This document shows, in pieces, positions 9,967-21,180 of a stretch of DNA of 64,000 bases. Below the pieces are notes generated by a model. It saw only the letters and a list, made by a program, of their open reading frames with translations, ran no database searches and had not been told where the DNA came from. Source of the stretch: Isoetes taiwanensis (taxonomy: Eukaryota > Streptophyta > Lycopodiopsida > Isoetales > Isoetaceae); assembly GCA_021234155.1 (NCBI GenBank), contig JAJEKV010000001.1:31202177-31266176 (forward strand). The letters run 5' to 3'. Position 1 is the first letter of the stretch. Every line of letters begins with the position of its first letter. The position numbers were made by a program, and so were the translations under genes.

Positions 9967-11345
9967 TGTGACGTCCCCTATTCCCTATACGGTGCACACG
10001 TATCAGAAGTCGGAGCATTCCCCCTGTCAGCCAAACTGGCAGGGGCCATCCACCTGACTCCACTCCCAGTGGAATGAGCCAGCAAGGGAAGAGTGGATGT
10101 GTCATTCACCTGTCTCCCTTCGGGTCGACCTATCTGCGGAAGCGTGAGTAAACATGAGCACATAACACAATATATCAATACAACCACCTCGAAGGGTGAA
10201 CACATCATAAACATCACAGAGATAACAACATCAACATAAACAATAACAGAAAGGGGGAAATCCTACCCCGGGCTCAGACTCAAGGGGGATGACTGACGGC
10301 TTGGGCCTCCAGAAGTCATTGCAGACAGAATTCATGGCAAATGGATTTGGCTGGCATAAGAACATGGCTTAGGGTAGTCCACTCCATCCGCCCCTCCCGT
10401 GCACACTTTGCAGAGTAGGTTGAAAAGTATTGGGACCTGACCGTAGCCTGCCGGGTGAATAGCCAGAGGGGCTACTACTACTGGGTTGCATCTCCCCAGC
10501 CCCGATGAGGCAGGAAGAGAGTCACCTCCCCTCCAGAGGCATCCATGCCCATCACAGGCGGCTAGAGGGTCACTGCCCTTATTCGACTTGAACTCAATGG
10601 AAGGTGACGCATCACCCCACGAGTGTCGAGCTCATGCCTTGCCCACACGCAGTGACAAGCCATTAAGCCTAGCCCGCATAGACCCCCGGTAGGCCTTACT
10701 CACCAGAGGGATCAGTCCGTGTTGGGACAAGTTCCTCCTTGTCATCCGGTCTAGTCCCGCCACCCACAACCAAGCGGGTTCCTGTGCACGGGCCGCATGT
10801 GATTGGGAACTAGTGTGCTATCTAGGATCATCTGCTACACAGCTTTAAGCCTCTACCCCCCTTCCCAATACATGGAGGTCACAGAGTGAAATATATACAA
10901 CACCACAGAACTGAAACAAAGAATAGCATCAAATCTATCTACCTAAACATCTAGAGTTAGGTTCCTTGGTTAGAGCTCATGATCTTGGGATCTATCAGGC
11001 TTCTATGGCTGATCTAACATACCAAACCAGCTTATTCCCTAGCCCAAAGATGGCTTTGCACAACAGAATAGCTAGATACCTGGTCCTTGACCTACTCCTG
11101 ATCCCTGGAAGGCGTCCATGCTCCTGATCTTGCGGAAGATGGCTGCTAATCGATAATCTGTTGTGCAAATCCGGCTTTTCAGAGTGTAGCAATGCGAATT
11201 GGAGTCCTGACTTGGCCGGAATGGCTCAAGAGAACCCTAAATGCGAGAATGGAAAAGGAGCTCTAAGAAACCCTAATTGTCAAAGATGGAAAGGGTTTAG
11301 GGTTTAGGGTTATAGCCCTTATATAGACCCTTTCTAAATTAGGTT
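9967..11345 (-). mobile_element. 5' LTR of minus-strand gypsy element (outer border uncertain)
   Basis: The LTR's inner end is fixed by GTCACA next to the primer site. On the minus strand a TATATAAGG box at about 11319-11327 is followed by two-and-a-half AAACCCT telobox units, typical of a plant promoter and start region, so transcription would run toward gag at 9249. No open frame of note lies inside. I could not find the matching 3' LTR in the window, so the outer border near 11.35 kb is a guess. Confidence 0.65.
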
Positions 11346-12130
11346 AACCACTTGGCCAAATGGATTCATGCCATTTGGAAAATGGGGGTTCAAGGGGGGG
11401 TTTTGTTGTGTACGTTTTATTAACATGCATAACATTCGAGGTTGCCCCCCTAGGTGCACTCTTGGCTCCTAGGTGCAACGTTCTTCGGCTCTCAAGTACA
11501 TGTCATCTATGGCATGTACGTGTGATGTGGCAATATAATATATGTATTGGGAGCGTATATTATGCTGGAACGTCACAGCAACAAGTTTGAAGACTTCTAT
11601 CTTTGAAGACCCCAAAGAGACACCTATGATAAAGAACCAAGGGAGGACATTCATTGGACATCATACAAGTATGGCAAGTAGGTTGACATTCAAGCAAGAA
11701 GAATTGAGCTTAAAGTTGAAGACCCTTTTGCTAGAGTTTAGAAGAACCCTCAAGATTCATCGGTATATGGCTAGATCCAAGTTATTTTGGCATGAATCCC
11801 ATTTCCCAAGGTTTCTTTCATGTTCATACCATCTTAATCCTATCCATGAAACACCCCTCATGCTTCATACTTCCTATTTCCATGCTCCATCACCATTTTC
11901 CCTAGCCAAAGTTGGCAAAAGTCTTTTTTTCTAGTCAAAGCACATCACACACCCATCATTCATCCACTAACTTGAGAAAATGGAAACAACTTCACCAAAC
12001 TTGGCCATTCCTAAGGTCTAAAACTATTCTCTCTCTAAAAACAAAACTAGAGAGAGGAAGTGCACATTTTCTCCAAACAATTTTGAAAAAGCAAAATTTC
12101 CAAGTCATTGCACAAAGTTCTAATGTGTAT
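11346..12130. other. AT-rich sequence, no recognised gene
   Basis: The open frame at 11542-11934 (plus) and its overlapping neighbour have no domain I recognise. Their residue make-up is what AT-rich, TCAT-rich DNA would give. It leads directly into the long direct repeat at 12131 and may be its outer part. Confidence 0.35.
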
Positions 12131-14500
12131 GTGCACAAGTGCCAAATATTATGCCAAATCATCCACATCATCTTCAAAATGTCAAATGTCATCCACATCA
12201 TCACCCAAGTACATTCACATCACTATATACATGTCATCCACCTCATCACCACTTCACAAAAAGTTTTGACTTAGAAAAAAGTCATTTTGCCATCTTGCTT
12301 GCCACATCATCACGTCATTATGCCATGTCATCACCCATATGCTACATTACTCCATAACTTGCCACCTCATCAAAATTAGTCTCATTTAAACCAAAAATCA
12401 AGATGCTCTTTTTTGCAAAAAGATTCTCCCATCTTGTAGAGCATCGGAAAAGATTCCATGTGGAAAAAAGAATTTTTGAAAAGACCTTGCTATGACCTCC
12501 ATATTTCATTTCTTGGAAGTCGTGCCAAACTTGAAAAAATAAGACAAAAATTTCTCGGATTTTTGAGGCAAATTGCTTAAAATCATCTATTATTGTCATT
12601 TTCGACCCTGTGTACAGGATTACAGAGCTTGGGATTGAAGATTTGATTGTATGGTGTTCATGCTAATGTAAAACCAACCCTTGGTAAAAATCTTTATGCA
12701 CCTTATACTTACGAATGTTCAAACAAGGCTCCATGTGAAAAACTTGATCTTTGGGGGACTTTCTAGCACAAAAAAAATAGACAGGCCTGGTGTGCAGGTG
12801 TGTCAAAATGCAGAGAAGCTGAAAAAAATAAAAAAAAGGACTTGATATACTCATTCTGCAATTTTTTGCTTGCTGGTTTTTGCAATAAAACAGTATTTTT
12901 GCTAAAAAATCATAATTTCTGATCATTTGAGCATAAATTTTTGTCAAAACTTGATGCACCTTGCTTGTAGATCTGTCAAAGTTGCTAAATGTGAAAAAAA
13001 GATTGCTCAAACTCGATTTGCAAAAGTTTGCTTGCTGGTTCTTGCATTGTGACAACTTTCTTGCAAAAAATCAAAAGTTTTGAGCATATTTGCATAACCT
13101 TTTGGCAAACAACTTGATGCACCTTGTTTGCAGGTATGTCAGAGTTAGTACAAAGTGTCAGAAGTAAAAAAAAAGTTGTGTACTTTTTTATCTGCAAATT
13201 TTAGCTTGTTGCCAGGGATGTTGACCAAGTTTTGACTTGGTCAGGATTGCAAATTTGAAGGCCTTCTGCATATTTTCTTACATCTGACTTTTAAACATAG
13301 ATTCTTTGAATGTTAGAGCACCTTCTTGAATTGGAATCACATTGAAATTTGAGTCTGATAGTAAATGGCATAAGTTTTGTTGAGGTCTCTTTTTTGTTTT
13401 CCTTTTTTTTTTGGGAAAGCACTTCTAACTCAAAATTTGAGCCTTTTCTTTGCAAACTTTTTGCTCAAAGTGGTTGTTGAAGCAATCTGGAGGTTCTGAA
13501 CCACTGAGGCTGAAGGTTTGCCTTAAGTTTGTTTGAATAGGGTTAGATTGCATTTAGTAAGTAGATTAGATTAGGTTGGTCCTTCAGTTGCTGATGACAA
13601 AAAACAAGTTTAGGCATGCTACGAAGTAGTTTAAGAGTTTGTTTTGAAAGTGCTGCCAAATATTATGCCAAATCATCCACATCATCTTCAACATGTCAAA
13701 TGTCATCCACATCATCACCCAAGTACATCCACATCACCATACACGTGTCATCCACCTCATCACCACTTCACAAAAAGTTTTGACTAGAAAAAAAGTCATT
13801 TTGCCACCTTGCTTGCCACATCATCACCTCATTGTGCCATGTCATCACTCATATGCTACATCACTCCATAAACTTGCCACCTCATTAAAATTAGCCTCAT
13901 TTTTAGCCAAAAACCAAGATGCTCTTTTTTGCAAAAAAAAATCTCCCATCTTGTAGAGCATTAAAAAAGATTCCATGTGGAAAAAGGAATTTTTGAAAAA
14001 GACCTTGCTATGACCTCCATATTTCATTTGGTTATTTTTTTTATTCACGTCTGTGGGATATTTCTGCTTTCTCAAGAACCCTAAATCTGGGTTAGGCCAA
14101 GATCCGGCCTTTTTGGCTCTATAACATCCCTATTCAATCTTTTCTAAGTCAAGAAACCCAAAATGAAGCAAAAAGACAACTGAGAATGCCAGACTTGCCA
14201 AGAACTCAACAGAAAAGGGGATTTTCAAAAAGGGGTTTTTTGTTACAGAGAAATTTGGAGGCTTTGGGCATCGAAATCAGCTGGATTCCCTTGATGCATG
14301 CTGGATTGATCTTTAAGTGCTTGAATCCACCTTCTTTACTTTAAAAAACCTCGGATTTTTGAGGCAAATTGCTTAAAATCGTCTATTATTGTCATTCTCG
14401 ACCCTGTGCCCAGGACTACAGAGCTTGGGATCGAAGATTTGATTGTATGATATTCATGCTAATGTAAAACCGACCCTTGGTAAATATCTCTATGCACCTG
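12131..14500 (+). repeat. Long direct repeat pair around an AT-rich core
   Basis: Block a (TGCCAAATATTATGCCAAAT, then many CCACATCATC words, then TGCTATGACCTCCATATTTC) occurs at ~12131-12510 and ~13652-14029. Block b (TTTTTGAGGCAAATTGCTTA, then TGTCATTYTCGACCCTGTG) occurs at 12556-12703 and 14352-14500. In the second copy the blocks are separated by an extra ~320 bp. The arrangement fits a small LTR-type element without coding capacity, but no primer site or TG..CA borders are clear. Confidence 0.65.
12784..13200. repeat. ~165-bp tandem repeat, 2.5-3 copies
   Basis: The landmarks ACTTGATGCACCTTG and a GTATGTCAGAGTT-like word return near 12790 (partial), 12952 and 13118, each followed by a GTTTGCTTGCTGG / TTCTTGCA stretch. 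It lies in the core between the direct repeats. No coding signal. Confidence 0.7.
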
Positions 14501-14990
14501 ATCTTTCTTATATTATAAAACTGTGGCGTCTGTCTGTCCGCCCAATCAACGGTCGAGATTGTTCCAATGTCCCTCCGCCCCTATCGACGTCCCAGATTTG
14601 TTCATTTGTTCCTCTGTCACTATGGAGGATCCAGATTTGGTCACGTGGCAAAGAGAAAGGAGGCGTTGTTTCATGATTTTAACGTGGCATGGTTTGGGAT
14701 TTGGGGGATTTCCTTTTGCCTCTTTTTTTTCTACACGTCCCTTTCTGGAGTCACTATCTGGAGCGCGATATATATCTAGAGCCTTCCTTCCAAGGAGTCT
14801 ATTCCGATGGTCGCTGGAACTTGAGTTATTGCTCGAAATATCGCTCAAGAATTTAACTCTATCAATGACGAGTAAGAAACTCTAGACTATAACGTGGTCG
14901 TCCTCACTATGTTTAGGAGCAGTGCCTTCCATTGCCAGATGTGGCATGGCTCATGGCTTTTCTTCCCTCTCTGATTTCACTCTTCGAACA
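14501..14990 (+). mobile_element. Possible Helitron-like 5' terminus
   Basis: TCTTTCTTATATTATAAAAC followed by TGTGGCGTCTGTCTGTCCGC resembles the start of many plant Helitrons (TC, then an AT tract, then repeated CTGTCCG words). I found no matching 3' hairpin and CTRR end before the next element, so this is a truncated copy or a chance likeness. No reading frame in the interval has a recognisable domain. Confidence 0.35.
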
Positions 14991-16330
14991 GTCTGGTGAA
15001 GTGTGAGTAAGAGATGTGCTGAAGCTGAGTGCAAGTCTCTTTGTACTCATTAAAAACATCTTTTTTGGTGATGTTATCAGTTAAATGATACATGTTGCTG
15101 TTAGGTAGCTTCTCACATGTTTCTCTAAAATATTTCTCCATCCATGACACAGCAGCAAGGGCATGCATGGTTACAACTCTTCTTGGTCCACAATGATCAT
15201 CGATTGCTGGATTTTTGTCCAGTCTTTTATGTATTCTAGACATTCTGGTGGAACCTAAACGGTGGACAACCATAAAGCATTTCTGGCAAACTTCTTCACG
15301 GTTAATGTAGTGCAAGAAGGTGTTGCGGTCTGGTCTTACATGATAAGCTAAGTAGGCATTCTGGTCTGCCAATGTCATGGAACTGTAGTTGTCTCTAACT
15401 GCTCGTAATTTAGCCATGTTAAATTTGTTGATGCAACCTAATGAGCAGCATTTAGTTCTCAAAAGTCTCCTCATTTTGTGTTCATCCATAAGATTTCTTC
15501 TTCTTACAGAGGATCACGCCCTCAAACCAAAATCCACCTTGAATTTCTTTGAAGATTGGCTGGAAAACATGTAATCTCTTTGTTCCTCGTTGGTGTCTTC
15601 ATCTTCTGATGAAACTTCTACTCTGGGGGTGACTTCCTCTGACCTGAGTGGTGTGTTTGTAGAGGAAAACAGACCACGTGAAGTTGTTCCCGGAAAAGGC
15701 GGGGGTACAGTGTTAAAGGATGGTGATGGCCCATAAGAGGTTGTGGCATCAGTTGTTCTTGTACCATCTTGAAAAGGAGTTCTTGCAAACATCTCCTTTA
15801 GAGCGGACTGGAATTCTGCAAATCCATGTGTCACAACCGTTAGAGGAGTGCATGCTGGAGCGTCGTCCTCATTTGTAGTGAAGTCCTGGTGAGAGAAATT
15901 GTAGTGAATCTCACAGTCTTCTTTACTTTCTGTGTTCCTTCTATGTCCGAGTGAAGGGGGCGGCTACAAATGGGGGGTAGCTTGTTCTTGAACACCCGCT
16001 GTTGTGGAGCTTCAGTAGGTGGTCCGGGGATGGAACAAAGGGTGGTGGCAACATGTCTCGAACCGGTGGTGATGCTTTGGAAGGAAATGCCGCATTATCG
16101 TGGGCGACGGTTGGAAGGGTGGTGGAAGTCTCAGAACGTCTTTGGACTCCGGTGTGTCTTCGAGAAGCAACAACGATGAAGTAGAGGTAGGAGCCCGAGA
16201 ATGCCTGGTCTTCAAGAAAAATGACGTTGTTCCCAAGCGTGTCCTCGAAACTAGACGAGCTTGAGACAACAAAAAGGTGGTGGAAGCTTGTTCACGGCGG
16301 TTCGGCCATCTTAACAACCGCAAAATAGTA
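14991..16330 (-). pseudogene. DUF7869-type protein, N-terminal half (copy C)
   Basis: The minus strand carries the same N-terminal exon as copy A: degraded proline-rich repeats (15.9-16.3 kb, with frame breaks), the SSEDEDTN acidic linker, then 14977-15489 with MDEHKMRRLL, KCCSLGC, VCQKCFMVVHRLG and YSHFTRL. Homology to copy A stops exactly after CACCAGACTG, read on the minus strand, at 14991. The next codons of the gene are not here but at ~18956 on the opposite strand. The cut halves and frame breaks make it a pseudogene. Confidence 0.85.
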
Positions 16331-16689
16331 AAGAGATTTGCGAAAACTTTCAGTAGTGCAGAGCTTTTCTTATTCCTGAATACACGCCCACGTAGTACAA
16401 ATAGAAGTTCCAGTACTAATCAAGTGAAAGTCAAAATAAAAGCTATTCTGGAATACACAGGAGTAGGATAGTAAAGCTAAACGTATTCCGCTTCACATAG
16501 AAAAAGAGCAAGACGAAAATGATACCTTTAAAAGGAAATTTCTACGCCTTGATTTATGTATTCCAGTCCTCTCGAGCTCAAATTCGCCCGGCGCCGCCGG
16601 GATTATAATATTATTCGTAAAACTCAGATTCCGATCCACATAGAGAAAACATGGACAGGTGAGTAAGAAAGTACAACGTACAATCATTT

Positions 16690-16880
16690 GTGTGTCTGTT
16701 TCTTATTCCCGAATACACTATCGCCTTCACTCGAAGGCGAAAGTGTATTCCGGAATACACCTTCGCCTTCACTCGAAGGAGAAAGTGTATTCCAGAATAC
16801 ACTTTCGCCTTCGAGTGAAAGCGAAAGTGTGAATTCGCCTTCACTCGAAGGCGAAAGTGTATTCCGGAATACACCTTCGT
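16690..16880. repeat. Palindrome array between divergent genes (copy C side)
   Basis: Palindromes with arms GAAAGTGTATTC / GAATACAC (then CTTTC or CTTCGC) are at 16737-16766, 16781-16806 and 16851-16879. There is a half-site at 16714-16728 and a centre-deleted copy at 16821-16838. They are joined by a second palindrome, CGCCTTC-ACTC-GAAGGCG. Related singles lie at ~16372, ~16444, ~17047 and ~18491. TATTCCG plus a TCACATAG-like word also recurs at ~16487 and ~16627, as in copy A. The array separates the leftward DUF7869 half from the rightward ParB-like gene. Confidence 0.92.
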
Positions 16881-17229
16881 GTTTTTAGGTTTTAAAAGGT
16901 TATTTTTCCATGCGTTTTTTAGTAATTTTAGGCGTTTTTCCTGCCTTTAGAACTTGTTTAGACCTGTTTCTTTGTCAAGATTGCAGTGCTGTTTTAGCAT
17001 TTTTGTCCTATTTTTGCCCTCTTTTTCCCCTTTTTGCAAGACATTTTGTATTCTGGAATAGTTTTTTGCCACTGTTTTCTCTAACAAGGTCGTGTTTACA
17101 CACAATTTGCACAGACAAGAAGGCAGCAAGAAACAACAGAAGAGGCCCCTTAAAATCCCACGTAAACCGCACCCCACGTAGAAGGGTTGAGGAGACACCG
17201 CTGCCGCTATCTATCTTAAAACTTCCAAA

Positions 17230-18595
17230 CTCAATGTTTTTTACAAGGGGTACTTCCGAAAGTACAAAGACCCTTTACTTTCCTACATGTCTGTCGGAGC
17301 CCTGGAAATAAAAGGTACGACGACAGGGAATTTGTCTGCATGGGCACCATCCAGGCCGTGAGTGAAGTAGCTGGGGAGTTCGGTCAGCGAGGGAGACTAT
17401 CTTTTCAGACATCCCAAGGCTTTATTCATGTTGATGAAGCCTATCTTAGAGTGGTGAAAGTAAATCCTCATCCTCTTTATAAGTATGTTTCTCACTACCT
17501 CAACAAGAGGTCGCTCTATTCCATCATTAACTACATTCGAAGCACAACGAGCGAAGACTTCCCCTACAGCGAGTCATCACAAGGGGAAGAGGATAACCTA
17601 CAGAGCCCGAGCAGTGCATCATCACAATCTGGGAGTCCATCACAGTCCGAAGAAAAGCCACCGTCACCACCACCAAAGAAGCGGCAAAGGCCAGCCATTG
17701 CTGCTAAAGAGCCTAAAAAAAGCAAACGGCTTTAATTGCAACAGAAGATGCTCCTGAGGAACCTAAGAAGAAGAAGGGGAAGGGCAAAGCACCTGGTGTT
17801 GCTATTAAAGAAAAAAAAGTTGATAAAACATCTGAGAAAATGGAAGAGATTAACCTGCACAAGTTTGTGCAAGGTGTCATTTATTTGCCAGTCACTTCAA
17901 TGAAGCTTCCACCGAAAAATGAAGCTGGTGAAAGGCCACTTCAGGTTCGCAAAATTTATGCCGATCACTTGAGGAACCTGAAAGACAGAATAAGGAGCAA
18001 TCCAAATGCTCATGTGGCCCCAATAGTTGTCCTTGTTGACAGGGAGTAGTGCAAAACCCCCCAGGAATATGACAGAGAAAACGCAGACACCTACACTCAC
18101 TACGTCTTGGGAGGAAATCACAGCTTCAAGGCAAGAAGGCAACTTTATAAAGAGAAGAAGAACCCGAGGTACCTCTCCGTCCTCTGCGCTGTTTACTGTG
18201 GTCTTACCGATGAAGAAGCAAAAATCGTTGCCAACACCCACAATGCTGACAACGAGTACAAACTAAAGATGAGCTTCATCGACAAGATCCGGTTTATGCA
18301 CAGGGAATACGTAATTTTTAAGGAAAAGTACGGTGAGGACCTGAAGAAGCCAGCGTTTTCCTTGGAGCTTAAGGAGGCGTGTGCCATTGAATACTGCCTG
18401 AAATATGACGAGGCCAATAAAAGGCAGTCTCTCATTGGCCACGATAACTGGTTCCAATTAGCTTTTAGAGATGGCAAGGTAAGCACAAAACGTATTCCAG
18501 AATAACAAATCAACTATCTGACGTGAAATCTTCTTGAACAGATTTGGGAACTCCAGGACGAGATATTTACAATGTTCGAACGAGGGGGTGTATAA
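17230..18595 (+). pseudogene. ParB-like fold protein, divergent partner of the DUF7869 gene
   Basis: The clear part starts at ATG 17340; a related frame at 17230-17310 (FYKGYFRKYKDPLL) suggests a lost earlier exon or frameshift. Residues 1-80 are of unknown type. A Ser/Pro/Lys-rich linker follows, a frameshift occurs near 17736, then PKKKKGKGK and a domain from 17840. That domain reads LRNLKDRIRSNPNAHVAPIV, an in-frame TAG at 18047-18049, then YVLGGNHSFKARRQLY and LTDEEAKIVANTHNADNE. The PIVV, GxNHSxxAR and DEEAKxxANxHN blocks correspond in order to the PIVVR, GERRxxAA and DExxxxxxxENxxR blocks of bacterial ParB. An intron (GTAAGC at 18479 to AG at 18541) leads to a last exon, IWELQDEIFTMFERGGV, with TAA at 18593. 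The ParB assignment is by motif only. It could be a nuclease or a DNA-clamp protein. Confidence 0.7.
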
Positions 18596-18950
18596 GGCTT
18601 TCCCATACCTCCTTGAAGTCCACATCGGTTGGCAAGGACTCTTCAATCTTCTTGCCAAACTCACTCGAAAGAGTGGAAATCGCATTACAATGCGTCCTTG
18701 TCTGAAATGGTCTCCTGGAGAGGGCATCTGCTACAACATTAAGCTTACCAGGCTTATATGTAATATCAAAATCATACTCCTCAAGGAATTCCATCCACCT
18801 CCTTTGCCTTAAGTTGAGGAGTGGCTGGGTGAAAAGATACTGAAGGCTCTGGTGATCAGTATCCAACTGAAACTTCCTTCCCAGCAGATAATGCCTCCAT
18901 ATCCTCAATGCCCTGACAATGGCTAGCAGCTCCTGATCATGGGTTGGGTA
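18594..18950 (-). pseudogene. Ty3/gypsy RNase H fragment
   Basis: Minus-strand translation gives [55 protein letters not shown] and VVADALSRR, the end of a gypsy RNase H domain. It is under 120 codons and bounded on both sides by pieces of the DUF7869/ParB element, so it marks an insertion or breakpoint scar. It may come from the same family as the RT piece at 4.4 kb. Confidence 0.88.
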
Positions 18951-18952
18951 GC

Positions 18953-20927
18953 GTTAGTGATTTCGGTCTTGTGAAAATTCCTAGAAAACATAGAATGTCT
19001 GTTTGCTCAAGGTGTGCAGAATTAAAGAGTCAACGAGAAACTGCAAAGACCGAGGTCGAAAGAAGTAAGCTCATGTTCTCCAATCTCTCACTTGTTTTAA
19101 AGAAAATGCTTTGACCTGATTTCTTCTACGATATTTGTGCAATGTAACCTTGCCGGACATCGTGAACAACAAGCGCAGAGAGAAGAAAGCTTGCCAAGCA
19201 CGTAAAAAAGCTCTTGAACGTCCAATCGCAATACATGTCTCATTTGTGATTGATGGAATGGACCAAAAAAAAAACTCTACCACATTTCTTGAACATTCCT
19301 AAAGATGTGCCGGAGGAATGTTTTGTTAAGGTCCACCTTGTAGGAGCTATGGTCTTCAAAGGAAGTCTAAAGTGCAAAGTATTTTTGACGATCCAAACTT
19401 GCATGGTGACCCGAACCTCACAATTACAATTCTTAACAAGGTCCCGTGGCGAGCAAGAGCAATTACCACCGGTGCTTTATCCGCAACTTGACAATACTAC
19501 AAGGGAGAACAAGAATCAAACACTCTTTATGCATCGTGCCATGTTAGTGGAGCTAGGGATCTTTAGAAAAGTGAAGCTCGGTTTCTTACTTGTAGGCCAC
19601 ACTCATGATCGATTGACCAAATGTTCAAAGAGATTTTCTCAGGCGCCTTTAGAAGGAAGAAGGCTTTCTGTCTTCCCGCTTTTAGTTCGAATTATTGAAC
19701 ATTCTTACACTCCTACTCCAGTGGTCGATCTTCTTAAAGAGACTGCTGATTTCAGAGAGTTTATTTTCTCTCAACGTTCAAACAGAGAACAAGCTGTGAA
19801 CAAGTTGAATGATCTCACCTTTCAACATCACATCAAGTTCTACTTGAAGGATGGCCAAAGCTTCTTGGGGGGGAAGAAGTATACCACAACTAAGGATTGG
19901 AGTCCACCAGAGGGATTACGCTTCCTTAAATATATTCCAGACACTTCCTCCATAGAACGTGCTGAGCAACTTCCTCTCAAAAATCCTAAGGAGTCCAAGC
20001 AGAAGAAAAGTACCCCGTGAGTCATCCTTAAAAGCCATTGAAAATGGAATTTCCTCGGCTTTAAGTACTTCTTAGAAAAAGATCGGATGTGGTGGAGTAA
20101 TTTCTTTCTCGAACGTAAAATGGTTGTACAAAATATAGCTCTAAGACAGTTGCAAGAACCATTTCAATGGCCTAACACCTTCCATCAACCCCAAAGACCA
20201 AGCAGTCCAAGCAAAGGCTACATTTGCACCTCAGAGAAAGACGAGGATCGAAGTCATGTACCTCGACCAAGACGCAGAATGAGCCTCAAGGTAATATCAC
20301 GTAAATTACCAAAGGTATACTAATTGCTCTTCCGACCGAGGAGGATGACAAAGGTCAACCGCTCGATAGCAAAAGTGCTTGACACAAATCAAGGAGGAAG
20401 GCTTAGTCACTAAACTCAAGATTCATTGGCTTGCAACACGCCGTAAAAATGCTTTTGAAGGTAGATATGAGTTAGAAATGAGAAGCCAAGGAAAAGGGAG
20501 AAAGTCCAAGAAGGTGGGTTGTAGGGACGAGCTGAACCTTAATGACGTGACTATATTGTGCTATGATTTTAAATTGAAATCTGACAATCGTCTGCGCCAG
20601 AGGACTATCAATTTGCTTAAAAAAGCTTGTAATTACGAAGAAGATGATGAAGAAGGTGGTGGCAATGCTTCACCGTCTGTTGATAGTGATGAGGAAGATA
20701 ACTCAAGCACTTCCTCGAGTGACAATGAAAGAAGTGAAGGTGATGACGATGGCATAAATGAATATGATGACGTCCTGGATCCCTCTCTCATCACTCCTCA
20801 CACTTTTGCACATAACCGAAGTCTTAGAAAAAGACTCAGAATTTTGCATGTGAATATGAAGATTCTATCTTCAAATTTTGAGAATACTACAGCCAAGCAT
20901 TCTGGACTTACTTCAATTTTTTGTTAA
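18953..20927 (+). pseudogene. DUF7869-type protein, C-terminal half (copy B)
   Basis: It begins with SDFGLVKIPRKHRMSVCSRC, within about ten bases of where copy C stops but on the opposite strand. It continues with the intron seen in copy A, then the catalytic region (MVFKGSLKCKVF, LDNTTRENKNQT, VGHTHD; frame 19250-20020) and the C-terminal region (20379-20927) with YELEMRSQGKGRKSKKVG and an acidic Ser-rich tail. Breaks near 19.2, 19.4 and 20.3 kb prevent a full product. Copies A and B are ~90% alike by eye, with different lesions, so they decayed independently. Confidence 0.85.
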
Positions 20928-21180
20928 ATATTTTATCCTCTGAAATTAGAGTTTCTCTCTTAAAACATACTTTAAGAACATTCTATTTGCTAAGAAAAGT
21001 GACACTTTAAAAAAGTCAATTCGGGGGGGGGGTCAAAATAGAATTTCATGCATCTTTTTTTTTTAAAACCTCGTTTTACCCCCTTTTTTGTAAAAAAAAA
21101 AGGGAATCTTTGAGGAATATTCCTTTTGCTCTCGTTTCAATGATTTGCTCCCGTTTAATACGCAACTTTGTTTTATATGC
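20928..21180 (+). mobile_element. 3' end of DUF7869-type element (copy B)
   Basis: This non-coding tail is the reverse complement of 4925-5230. Landmarks are AAGTGACACTTTA, a G-run, a T8-10 tract, CCCCCTTTTTTGTAAAAAAA, GAGGAATATTCCT and TTTGCTCCCGTTTAATACGC. Similarity to copy A ends after ACGCAACTTTGTT, which is the best estimate of the element's 3' border. Confidence 0.75.

Noticed and set aside
11292-11312. Telomere-like GGGTTTAGGGTTTAGGG run
   Set aside because: Only about two and a half units, within an LTR just downstream of a TATA box on the minus strand. It fits a telobox in a promoter, not a telomere.
14501-14560. Confident Helitron call
   Set aside because: The 5' end looks right, but no 3' hairpin with CTRR was found before the next element.
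16690-16880. CRISPR array
   Set aside because: Repeats are palindromic and spaced by similar, self-complementary spacers. The context is eukaryotic with introns and retroelements, and no cas gene is present.
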